Shown here: positions 19,111-44,200 of the stretch, piece by piece
Position numbering within the stretch: the first letter of the stretch is position 1
Layout of the letters: each line of letters opens with the position of its first letter
DNA from: Antennarius striatus
Taxonomy: Eukaryota > Chordata > Actinopteri > Lophiiformes > Antennariidae
Assembly (NCBI RefSeq): GCF_040054535.1
Contig: NC_090792.1
Span: 1,721,001-1,785,000 of the forward strand
Length of the DNA: 64,000 nucleotides
Direction of reading: 5' to 3'
Notes under the pieces: generated by a model
Told to the model about the DNA's origin: nothing
Seen by the model: the letters and a program-made list of their open reading frames with translations, nothing else
The model's database searches: none
Made by a program: the position numbers and the translations under genes

Positions 19111-19769
19111 CAAATGTTTTTTATTTAGTACAGACATTACTATATTTGAATCTACAATATATATATATTGTACTGAAAATACTGTGTCTACAAAAACAAC
19201 TACTGAGACTTATAACTAGAACTACAGCTGTACTAAAAAGACAACGTAGAGTAACTCAATGCCATGAAGACGTGACACTACAACACAGAAGATCTTTCAG
19301 CCAAATAACGGAGCGCAAAACAGTTCTTATAGTCCTGTGAAATGTAACTGTGGGTCAAAAAGAATTGAAATGATTACAATATTTTAAAAAATCTTTCAAA
19401 ATGCCCCAGAAAGGAGTTCCTTGGCTTTGAGGAAGGAAGTCCTACACTGTCAACATAGAGTAATGGTTTCAAATAACACTGGCTACACTGACAGGCACCG
19501 TCTGGAATGACATTAAATCGTATTAAAAAATAATAATAAAACTGAACTTTTCAATAGTTCAAACTAGAAAATAGAATAAAATAGATAACACTGGTCTCTA
19601 CACCTCTATTTGAGACTGGACATGTCTTTGGTCCTCGTGGGTCAATCATACCTTTTTGAAAAACTGAAATGGAGAACGGCATTATCAAATATATCTGTCA
19701 CACTCACATTAATTTATTTCAAGATAACAAAAAGTGCTTGTATTTATTTTGAAGTCAGTCTAATATTTA

Positions 19770-19927
19770 CAGTATTTTCTACACTATAAGGCGCACTGGG
19801 TTAGGGGAAGGGAACTCATCTTCGATGAATGGCTTATTTTAAAACTTTTTTTCTTATTTAAGGTTCGCTGTTGGTTTTTGAGAATATTAAAGGCTTTTAG
19901 GTGCGCCTTATAGTGGGGGAAATGCTG
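19770..19927. mobile_element. Short palindromic MITE, family D copy 1
   Basis: Left end CAGTATTTTCTACACTATAA followed by GGCGCAC; the right end carries GTGCGCCTTATAGTG, its inverse. TA precedes the left end. Copies of the same family lie at 44885-44995 and 63072-63184. Confidence 0.65.
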
Positions 19928-20495
19928 TCTATTTGCTTAAGTCAAATGATTCCCAAAAAGAAGAAACTCACCCTAATTTCTTATTGGGACCGTTCTATAC
20001 CGGTGTTGTTCCATGACCGGACGCGTCTCTACTTCTGTCAGTGCAAGAAATACCTGGACCAAAATTATTTGTTCGATCACTTCAGTTCCCCAAAATGAAA
20101 ACACAATTCTTTGCTATGAAAATGACTGATATTAGTCTGCATTAAAATATACAGTATAAGACAATAAATATATAAAATGCTTTCATACTTTAAGTACTTA
20201 CTTTGATTACCCAGATGGTTTTTTTTGGTTTGTTTTAAGGGATTAAAAAATCGACTATCATCATTATTAAAACGAGTCTCAGAGGTGTTCAGAGGCTAGT
20301 GTTCGAACTGATAACGCTTTGAGAGATGGGATGTTCAAATCAAATAATGAGAATAAATTCAGGGTGAGCAAACATTCATACACATCATCTCAGAGGCTTG
20401 AGATATTCATACACTGTCCACCAATGTGCAGTTTGAATAATCCGTATTAGTGATGTCACTACTTTAACTTCATTTAACAAGAGCCAAAGCTGAAG

Positions 20496-20501
20496 TTTAT
20501 T
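20496..20501 (-). terminator. Candidate map3k7 polyadenylation signal
   Basis: AATAAA on the minus strand about 90 nt after the map3k7 stop codon. It is the first canonical hexamer I see downstream of the stop. Cleavage here would give a very short 3' UTR, so more distal sites are possible. Confidence 0.4.
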
Positions 20502-20590
20502 CTGACATTAAGTCCCGTGATCCTGCACTACCCACTCAGGTGTAAGATGTTACAGCGGGTTGGACCGTGTGCTGAGTCCTGCCTCCTGGT

Positions 20591-33825
<13,235 letters not shown>

Positions 33826-34559
33826 TACAGAAGATCAGACACCCTCCTTGACGAAGATGTTGTGGAGGTTAACGGAACGACTTCCACTCTGGAGTTGAAG
33901 GGAGTTCTCCCCTTTCACCAGGAAGTAGAAAGACCGACTCTGACCCTGGTCCCTGAACGCATCACCAGCAGAGGGACGCTCTGATCCCGGGACAGAGCAC
34001 CGACGTCCCGCAGCGAAGGAGGACGAACGAGCGGGTCGGACTGACTGCTGTCAGTCTGCTGGTGGGCCTACTGGAGATGATGGACAGGTAGACTAGATAC
34101 CACGTGGATCAAATAACTACCAAAATAAAATAGGAAACAGAAAATGCAAATAGACCAGGACAAAGCCATAACATACAAATTCAATGTTTCTAGTGAAGTG
34201 GAGTCCCATTTTCATAACTTAGTGTGATTGTTAAACAGAACACAGTAACTAATTATAGATCAGTGAATGCATGTAAAGGCTCTTTGACAGTTTTATGTGA
34301 TAGTTAAATATGTAAAGTTTGGGCACCTATTTTAATTCGTAATTTATTCATTCATTGTTTACTGCTTGTTCCGCTTATGTCGGGTCGAGGAGATTGCTGG
34401 ACTTGTGGACATGACTAGGGGGACACTCCGAACACGACACCAGTGCCCTACGGAGCCTGTTTTAATTAATTTTCTGTAATCATACTCATTAATGTAATTT
34501 ATTCACACTGAAATACATTAAATGTGACCATTTACTATGTGCTTATGTGATGAAATTAC

Positions 34560-35000
34560 AAGCTCTGTCTGTATTCCAACCCCCATCTATGGTCGTGATT
34601 TCTGGCCGGTGACCCAAAAGATCGCAAGTACAAGTGGCTGAAATTAGTTTTCTACGCAGGGTGGATAGGCTCAGCCTCAATGACAGGGTGAGGAGTTCAG
34701 ACATCCAATAGAGGCTCAACCAAGAGCATCTACTTCTCCACAGAGGAGGTGGTTTGGGCGTCTGGTCAGGATGCCTCTTGGAAGCTTTCCTTGGAAGAAG
34801 TTCCAGGCATGTCCATCTGGGAGGAGACCCAGGAGCAGACCCAGGACTCACTGGAGGGATTATATAGTATCTCTGGGTTGGACTGGGCTGGGGAGAAGTG
34901 GCAGAAGTGGATGGGGAGAAGAATGTCTGGGCTTTCCTGCTCAAACTACTTCCCAGATACCGATCTGGACCTGCGGGTGATGATGAGAGTGAAGCTCTGG
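34560..35000 (+). mobile_element. LINE 3' fragment (family E), copy 1
   Basis: Broken frames read WFGRLVRMPLGSFPWKKFQA and GRRPRSRPRTHWRDYI, the C-terminal signature of a fish LINE polyprotein downstream of the RT. Its beginning (GGTGACCCAAAAGATCGCAAG region) corresponds to 56800-56870 in the second fragment, so both come from the same family. Frameshifts make it non-functional. Confidence 0.7.
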
Positions 35001-35940
35001 GCATGCAAACTTTTCCTTTCAATCAGTGAGTCCAAAGAATTAACACACCTGATGAATCTTCACAGCAAACAGATTTGGATAGATGTTTATTCTAGCAAAA
35101 AATTACTTATCAGACAGATGCAGGTTGATTGTCTAAGGTTTTGGAATAGATGTAACTCTAACTGTCTAAAATGTGTTGACTTCATGCATTACACTGGCCT
35201 TCAGCTCCATCTTGAAGACTCTGGGAGTCATTTTTGAACAGGATATGTCCTTGAACTATCACATAAAGCACATTTGTAGGCCTGCCTTCTTTTACTTTCA
35301 CGTTACAACATCTCAGACTACAGCAATTATGACTAGAACAGCAGCACACATTATTTCAATACAGATGAAAAAACAAAAAATTACCATTTGAAAAAAAAAA
35401 GAAAACACACCACATTGTAAAATGAACCAGTGCTGATGAAATATGACTCAAGGTTATGTTACTTCATGTCATATTGTCATCTAAAATTAAATAATACCAT
35501 ATTTCCACTATACTGCATAGTTTTGTAGGAGTTGGTTTCTCATGAGTCGCTCAAGGGACAAAATAAGGATAATATGTCTGTCCCAGCCACCAAAACACAC
35601 CACATATCCTCTGTAGTATCACTATATCATCTGCATATATAACAATATCTTTACATTGATAGTAACATTGCATCACATAGTGACATGCACTGGTCAAGTT
35701 GTTTCTACTCAAGCTTTATCAGCCTCATCTGTAATACAGGTATTTGTGCGGGTACTCTTTTCTGGTCTCAGGACTGTAATAATGTGAATATTCCTTGAGT
35801 CTTGTTATCATTGAGACTTTGGAGACTAAACAACAAGATGTGTAAATAATCTTCATTTGTGAATAGGAGGGAGCACAGCAAAACACAGGGTGAGCGGTCT
35901 TGTTGTAGAATGAGTGATTCTTGAAGTTGTGCTTTTAATG

Positions 35941-36352
35941 TAGGGGTGTCAAACTCATTTTCACCGAGGGCCACATCAGCATCATGGCTGTCCTCAAAGG
36001 GCCAGATGTAACATACAGTAAATTTAACCAAATGTAAATTAATGATATATAAATTTAATGTAACCACTCCTTAATGTTGAATAACCCTGAATTTATTCAA
36101 CTCCATAAATGAAGGACTTAACTATCCAATGAATAAAGAAAAATAACACCCAAACACAAGTTAGGACATTAACTGTGTTCAAAACGTTTTTGTCAGAGTT
36201 AAATGGGCTTAATTATTGCATGTGGGAAATGTAGTTACTGGTAAATGTGATCTTTTGACTTATTTATTATTAGACCTTTTTATGCTCTCGTGGGCCACAT
36301 AAAATGATGTGGTAGGCAACATTTGGCCCCGGGGCCATGAGTTTGACACGTG
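35941..36352 (+). mobile_element. Non-autonomous hAT-like transposon
   Basis: Terminal inverted sequences TAGGGGTGTCAAACTC and GAGTTTGACACGTG. Flanking 8-mers are TTTTAATG (35933-35940) and TTCTAATG (36353-36360), 7 of 8 identical, as expected for a hAT 8-bp target duplication. The interior includes GAGGGCCACATCAGCATCAT and GGGCCACATAAAATGATGTG, shared with 3352-3828. No ORF. Confidence 0.75.
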
Positions 36353-36641
36353 TTCTAATGTAAGACATCTGCCTTTTGTTGGAGAATGTCTAAATGTTCC
36401 AGTGTTTGGTGAATGTTTTAACAATGGCTTAATATATTATTATCAACCAAGTGTCAATCAAGTGTCTTGATACCATCAACCTTACATAATACTTGGTAGC
36501 ACAATTTCTGCACTGTATATATCTTCTATGTCATGTGTATACAACCTGGAACCATGAAAATGTTAAAGCTGTGTGACAGAGACATATTCTGGCTGGTGTT
36601 AAAAAGCAGTCATGAGGTACTGCTGTCAGACTGGTGTCACT

Positions 36642-39600
36642 TTACTGGTCCAACGTTGTCACTGGTCTCTCTCGTGTGACATCAAAGGAATGTTTCTGTT
36701 TTTTTCTACGTTTCATTTGGGACAGATCCTTATCAAACACCTCTCCAGAACGCAGAGCCGACACCAAGTCATCAAACTCACCATCCTCCTTTTCTTCATG
36801 TGCTTTCCTTGTATTCTTCTCCCTCTCTTTCTTCATCTGCCAAAGAGAGAGAGACAGCATGAGAAGAGAAAATGCATGGTTGGATAAAATGGTTCGCAAC
36901 CGTTACAGATAAAAAGATGAAACAAAAACCACATTACTCGGGCGGCAAAGGGGATGAAAATGAGATGATGACCTTGACTTTGAGTAAACTAGGTCAAACC
37001 TGGCAGGACACTGGGACAGAAACTGGTTAACTCGAAGGACAAAACACCATATCGCAAAACTAGCAATGTAGTGTCTGCTGTCCTTTGTAACAGGAATGGA
37101 GTGACTTGTACATTGGGAAGAATAAGCAACTGCTCCACAAACATATGGCTCAACACAGGAGAGTGAACTTCTCAGCAGTCTTAAGACTCAGCACTCTACC
37201 TGCACCTGAAAGACACGGGTCACTTCCTTGAGGACATTAATGTCCAGGTTATAGTCAGGAAGATAGAAGTCCAGGGATTGTACAGTCGAATTGGCGGTTC
37301 AATTCCCGCTTCCGCTCCCCTAGTCACTTGTCGTTGTGTTCCTGGGCAAGACACTCTACCCTTCTTGCCTCCAGTAAGGGACTCACTGGTGTGTAAATGT
37401 GTGTGATTGTTCCAGCGGATTTCCGGTGGTCCGGTGGCTGCCACGCCTCCGCTAGTCTTCCCCAGAGCAGCTGTGGCTACATACGTAGCTTATTATTACC
37501 ATTGTGCATTGTGGGGAATGTAGTGGTGGTGCGTGCAAAACATGGATGTGGGTGGGTGTGGCCTGCGGGCCGGTTTTAATAGTAATTAAAAGTCATCCAG
37601 GGGTCCATAAATAATTCATCACGGGCCAGATCTGGCCCATGGGCCTTGACTTTGACATATGTGCTCCAGTTAGTCAGTTAAGCAATCACATGCATATATA
37701 TAGTGGGTACAGGCCCTGTAACACACACAAGGGGCCTGTAAGCATGTAAAAAGGGGGAGGGGTACAGTGGCAGGTAGTTTTGTTGTGGTGCACCCTAATG
37801 AGAAACTTGTAAAGGGGGACAGCGCCTTGTTCAAGGTCACCTCACTGAAGGTCACCTTGGCAGTGCTCGGGAGGTGAGCTGACATTTCCCACTGTCACGC
37901 ACACTCCGAGATGGCTGGGTGTGAGCGGGAATCTAACTGCTAATCTTGTGATCATTGGACGACCCACTCTACTAACTGAGCCACTGCCGTCCAGATTGAT
38001 TTAATGTCAATCTTCTTTTCCCTTCAGGGGTCACCACAGCAAATCATTTGCCTCTATCTAACCCTGTCTTCTGCATCCTCTCTTCTCAAACCAACTACCT
38101 TCATGTCCTCTTTCACTACATTGATCTAAAGTCAGTGATGTCTGAAAATATCCAATAGAGAAAAATTATGCACTCTCCAAAGAATGACTACCACACGCCT
38201 GCTTGTTAACGGGTTTTGTCTGAGAGAAATTGGTTCTCCAACCTGTGCCTCAAGGAGTGCACGTCGCTCCTCTTCTTCCTTTTGCCTGGCCATGATCTTG
38301 TTTTCCTCTGTAGCCTCTGCAAAAGCGGCGAGGAAAGTGCTGAAGATTCCGAAGAACACATCTGGTTGTAGATTGGTCAGGTCTTCTCCAAAGTGTCTGA
38401 GCGCCTTTACGAACTGCAAACACAGACAGGACGGGTGACAGTAATTATTTCATTTGCTCTCAGGTCTTTGGTTGGCATGACAAATTACTGTAACATATTC
38501 AAGCTTCCTCAAAAGAACAAAACATCAAAGTTGTTTGTTTGTATTTAAGGGGAAACAACAGCACATTCTTGACTTAAAGCACTGTAATGCCCCATTAATA
38601 TTTATTGAGGTTTTGACTTCTCTTTGGTTATATCTACATGTAGTCCACTTAGCTTCAGGGTGATGCTGCATATATTTGATGACAGAAGATAAAGTAGACA
38701 AATAGCCTTGTTATTTTATTGCATACTCACCCTTTCTTTGGCTTCAGTGAGTGATTCCTCTACATCAGAGAAGCTGAAGGAGGCCACAGTGAGAAACTGA
38801 CTGACCACAGATACAAACTTGTCTGCAGGATCCTGAGTGGACCGAGTTTGCTGGTACTTCAACTCCTGGAGATGGACACACATGAAGTCAGTCTGATCTA
38901 GACATGTTGGCACAGAGGGTTTTCCAACGGTGTTTTTTGCTCTTCATAACATCCACAGGCCATTAGTGATGTTAGTTTCTCAGATGATACAGAACAGTCA
39001 AAGCTTTTTACTGGACCCACTCACCGCCTCAACAGACTTCAGCCCAGATCTGAGACTGGCAATGTCATTCTCCAGCTCTGCCATACTAGACACAATAAAA
39101 GTGGAGTCAGTGTCAGCTGACTCAGAAGAAGAAGCATACTTTAATGATCCAAGTAGGGAAATTGTTTTTTGACTCAAACATAATAAATCTAATGTAATGT
39201 TGCTATGCAGAACAAGATTCTAAAGAAGCAATGGTTGCCAGTTTATTTTTCATTGACTAATGAGCACTAATGAGTCTGCACTCACAAACATGCATCTCAA
39301 TCAAACAGTTCAGCTTATCTCCAAAACTCAATCACAATAAAACACATCACACCTGTCTCACAATCACCTCATTGTGTATTTTATTGAATTGGATATTTTG
39401 AAAAGAATTAATGAGGTTTAATGATGCACTTTGTTTCATTTCCATTATTCGTTCATGCATTGATCTTCTTATCCACTTTCTCCATTGCTGTGGGTCACAG
39501 GGGTTGCTGTAGCCTATTTCAGTGGACTTAAGGGTGAGAGGACGGTGCACCATGGAGCACCACGAAAGACACAACACACTCATATCTATGGGAATTTAGA

Positions 39601-41222
39601 ATGATTAATTCACTTGAAGTGCATGTTTTAGAGGTGGGAGAAAGCCACCGAATCTGGAGAGAACCCTCACAGACACAGGGAGAACATACAAGCTCCACAC
39701 AGAGGGGACTTGAACCCGGGACCTTCTAGCTGTGAGATGACAGCACTGCCTACTGTGCCACCGTGCTGCTCTGTTTCATTAATTCTATATATTTGAAAAG
39801 CGGTTTACAGTCCTTGTTTGCAATAAATGACAAACAAATGTAGATGTAGAGGGAGACACCCTCTCATTATTTGATGGTAGACTGAAAATGTTTCTTTTCC
39901 GAAAAATTTACAATTAAGGCGGCTTAGGCTGCTAATTTCTTTTTCTTGTAGACCTACACAGCTCGAGACTCAACATCAAGACACATTGAGCTCCTTTCTC
40001 CTCCTTGTTCTCTCTGACCCTCTCTGTTACTCCTTCTTCTCCCCGACCTCTCTCTCCAAGTCTTCTTTCACACCTTACTAACTCGCCTTCTTCCTTGGAG
40101 TCTCTGTGCTCTATGTCCTCAGAGGTTTTTCTCAGGTTCACCCTTCATCTGCCCATCGGCTGGGGTCCTGCTTCCTTTCTTCCTCCTTGCCATCATACAG
40201 TCATCCATGCAACTGTAATTGTGCTTTGAATTAACCAACTACATGATGGGGAACATGTATAGCAGACAACAACCCAGGAGTCGGTGAATCGCGGCCTGAC
40301 TTTTCCGTCCCCAGTTCAATGCCTGCATTAAATTTAATTATAACCATAAACACACTGACTCTATCTGGCCTATCTGCCATTCTCTCTCTGTCTCTCTCTT
40401 TCTCTTACCCTGTCCTTTTCTTCATTGTATTTATTTTCCACCCAACTGGTCAATGCGGATGGCCACCCTCCGGAGCCTGGGTCTGGCCCAGAGTTTCTTC
40501 CTCAATGAGGGAATTTTTCGCCGCTACTGTCGCTTATGCTTGCTCTGGAGGGATCTGTTGGGTTTCTCTGCCTGTCAAAGCACTTTGGAATGTCTGTTGA
40601 CGTGACTAACCGCTTTATAAATAAAGTTGATTGATTGATTGATTAATTCCAAAATCTCAAGGCTGCAATAAAAAGTTAAAGAAAACAAAACCAACATGTA
40701 AAAACAACATATAAAATATATTCTCTCATATTGCGTTGCACAGCTTCTACCTCATCTGTCAACGCATCATGGCATAAATTTCCAGAATATCAGATCCGAT
40801 CCTTGCAGACTTAAGGAGGTCTAATAATAATAATAATAATAATAATAGACCTTTATTGTCCCACAGTGGGGAAATTTGTGCGATCGTGGCAGCAGGGGGG
40901 GGGGGGGGTCAAACATAAATAGTTAATATACATACATATTAACATCTGCAACATATTAAATTTACATATTCACATATTGGAAACATATTAACATATATCA
41001 TATTATCAGAATGTACATTATATTCACACACCATAAAATAAAAAAATTAAAAAAATTTAAAAAAAATAAAAAATCTCTACCACCTGCATTCATGGCATTC
41101 AGTATTGAGAGATGCATGTCTGATTGTGTTCCTGATCTCATCAGAGACACCAGCTCTTGTTCTTCTTCTCAGGGCCCTGTTCTCATGCCACCAACCTGTC
41201 TTCTCTGATCCATATTGTTTGT

Positions 41223-41268
<46 letters not shown>

Positions 41269-44200
41269 CGTGCGTGTGTGCGTGCGTGTGTGTGTGTGTG
41301 TGTGTGAGCCCTTCCCTGTGTACATATCTGTGTTCATGCTTACTTGACTTTCGCAGCTTCTGGAACATTTGGCAGCTCTTCACTGAATGCTGTCACACTG
41401 GGGTAGTTCTTTTCCAGTGCAGTGACCATGTAGTGGAGCAGAGTGATGTTTCTACAATCACATGACATACATTTACAATCCATTATTCCACAGTAATTAT
41501 CACATGATATATTCTTGTCAAGAATACAAAGGGCGCCCGTGGAAATTGGACTACTGTTGGTCGAAGAAGGAGAGGAGGAAAGTGTGTTCGCACGAAGAGA
41601 GAGAAGAGGAACGCCAAGAGTATAGGACTGAGAGTAGGGACGTTGAATGTTGGAACTATGACAGGAAAAGGTAGAGAGTTGGTTGACATGATGCAGAGAA
41701 GGAAGGTAGACATACTGTGTGTCCAGGAGACCAGATGGAAAGGTAGCACGGCTAGAAGTTTAGGAGCAGGGTTCAAGTTGTTCTATCATGGTATAGATGG
41801 GAAGAGAAATGGAGTAGGAGTTATCTTGAAGGAGGAGTTTGTTAGGAATGTCCTGGAGGTAAAAAGAGTGTCGGATAGAGTGATGAGTCTGAAGCTAGAA
41901 ATAGAAGGTGTGATGTTCAATGTTGTTAGTGGGTATGCTCCACTGGTAGGATGTGAGCTGGAGGAGAAGAAGAAATTCTGGCTGGACTTTGATGAAGTGA
42001 TGCAGAGTGTACCTAGAAGTGAGAGAGTTGTCATTGGAGCAGACTTCAATGGACATGTTGGTGCAGGAAACAGAGGTGATGAGGATGTGATGGGCAGGTT
42101 TGGTATCCAGGAGAGGAACGCAGAAGGACAGATGGCAGTTGACTTTGCAAAAAGGATGGAAATGGCTGTAGTGAATACTTTCTTCCAGAAGAGACAGGAA
42201 CATAGAGTGACCTATAAGAGTGGAGGTAGGAGCACACAGGTAGACTACATCTGGTGTAGACGGTGTAACCTGAAAGAGATCAGTGACTGTAAAGTAGTGG
42301 TAGGTGAGAGTGTAGCCAAACAGCATAGGATGGTGGTGTGTAGGATGACTCTGGTGGTGAGGAAGATCAAGAGGGCAAAGGCAGAGCAGAAGACGAAATG
42401 GTGGAAGCTGAAAAAGGAAGAGTGTTGCATGACTTTTAGGAAAGAGTTAAGACATGCTCTGGGAGGCCAGGAGGTGCTTCCAGATGACTGGACAACTACA
42501 GCTAAAGTGATCAGGGAGACAGGTAGGAGAGTACTACCTGGAAGGAAAGTAGATAAGGAGACTTGGTGGTGGAATGAGGAGGTACAGGAGTGTATACAGA
42601 GAAAGAGGTTAGCTAAGAAGAAGTGGGACACTGAGAGGACTGAGGAGAGTAGACAGGAGTACAGGGAGATGCAGCGTAAGGTGAAGGTAGAAGTAGCAAA
42701 GGCCAAACAGGAAGCTTATGATGACTTGTATGCTAGGTTAGACAGTAAGGAGGGAGAGACTGATCTATACAAGTTGGCAAGACAGAGAGACAGAGATGGG
42801 AAGGACGTGCAGCAGGTTAGGGTGATTAAGGATAGGGATGGAAGTCTATTGACAGGTGCCAGTAGTGTGATGGGAAGATGGAAAGAGTACTTTGAAGAGT
42901 TGATGAACGTGGAAAATGAGAGAGAAAAAAGACTAGAAGAGGTGACTGTTGTGGACCAGGATGTAGCAAAGATTAGTCAGGATGAAGTGAGGAGGGCACT
43001 GAAGAGGATGAAGAGTGGAAAGGCAGTCGGTCCTGATGATATACCTGTAGAGGTATGGAAGTGTCTATGAGAGGTGGCAGTAGAGTTTCTGACTGGGTTG
43101 TTCAACAGGATCTTAGATAGTGAGAAGATGCCTGAGGAATGGAGGAGAAGTGTGCTGGTGCCCATTTTTAACAACAAGGGAGATGTGCAGAGTTGTGGCA
43201 ACTACAGAGGAATAAAGCTGATGAGCCATACAATGAAGTTATGGGAGAGAGTAGTGGAAGCTAGACTAAGGGCAGAAGTGAACATTTGTGAGCAGCAGTA
43301 TGGTTTCATGCCAAAACAGGAGTACTACAGATGCAGTATTTGCTTTGAGGATGTTGATAGAGAAGTACAGAGAAGGCCAGAGGGAGCTGCATTGTGTTTT
43401 TGTAGATCTGGAGAAAGCTGATGACAGGGTGCCCAGAGAGGAACTGTGGTATTGTATGAGGAAGTCTGGAGTGGCAGAGAAGTATGTTAGAGCAGTGCAG
43501 GACATGTATGAGGACTGTAAGACAGTGGTGAGGTGTGCTGTAGGTGTGACAGAGGAGTTCAAGGTGGAGGTGGGACTGCATCAGGGATCAGCTCTGAGCC
43601 CCTTCTTGTTGCTATGGTGATGGATAGGCTGACAGACGAGGTTAGACAGGAATCTCCATGGACTATGATGTTTGCAGATGACATTGTGATCTGTAGTGAG
43701 AGCAGGGAACAGGTGGAGGAGAAGCTAGAGAGGTGGAGGTTTGTCCTGGAAAGGAGAGGAATGAAGGTTAGCCGCAGTAAGACAGAGTACATGTGTGTGA
43801 ATGAGAGGGACCCAAGTGGAAGAGTGAGGCTACAGGGAGAAGAGATCAAGAAGGTGGAGGATTTGAAGTACTTAGGGTCAACAGTCCAGAGCAATAGAGA
43901 GTGTGGAGAAGAGGTGAAGAAGCGTGTCCAGGCAGGATGGAACGGGTGGAGGAAAGTGTCAGGTGTGATGTGTGATAGAAGAGTTTCAGCTAAAATGAAA
44001 GGAAAGGTGTACAAAACTGTGGTGAGACCAGCGATGTTGTTTGGTCTAGAGACAGTGTCACTGAGGAAAAGACAGGAGACAGAGCTGGAGGTAGCAGAGA
44101 TGAAGATGCTGAGGTTCTCTCTGGGAGTGACCAGGATGGATAGGATCAGGAATGAGTACATCAGAGGGACAGCACATGTTAGAGGTTCTGGAGATAAAGT

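Larger units (their letters stand above)
15415..20495. other. Intergenic region gja10-map3k7, no host gene seen
   Basis: The gja10 3' UTR comes first, with a candidate AATAAA at 16240-16245. The rest is AT-rich unique sequence, a degenerate tandem array (17365-17680), a Harbinger-like stretch (18490-19110) and a MITE (19770-19927). Short open frames here have no recognisable product. Confidence 0.65.
34081..36641. other. Intergenic region between map3k7 5' end and daam1 3' end
   Basis: Contains a SINE-like scrap near 34335-34460, a LINE 3' fragment (34560-35000), AT-rich unique sequence and a hAT MITE (35941-36352). The last part includes the daam1 3' UTR. No host coding exon was recognised. 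Confidence 0.65.

Noticed and set aside
37680-37996. tRNA-like A- and B-box sequence
   Set aside because: The head continues into a SINE body shared with other copies and does not fold as a clean tRNA, so it was not annotated as a tRNA gene.
41077-41465. Cys-Val and His-Thr repeat frames
   Set aside because: Products of reading the GT/CA microsatellite in either direction.
41895-42706. Minus-strand frames of about 150 codons
   Set aside because: Antisense to the RTE endonuclease/RT coding strand; no independent support.
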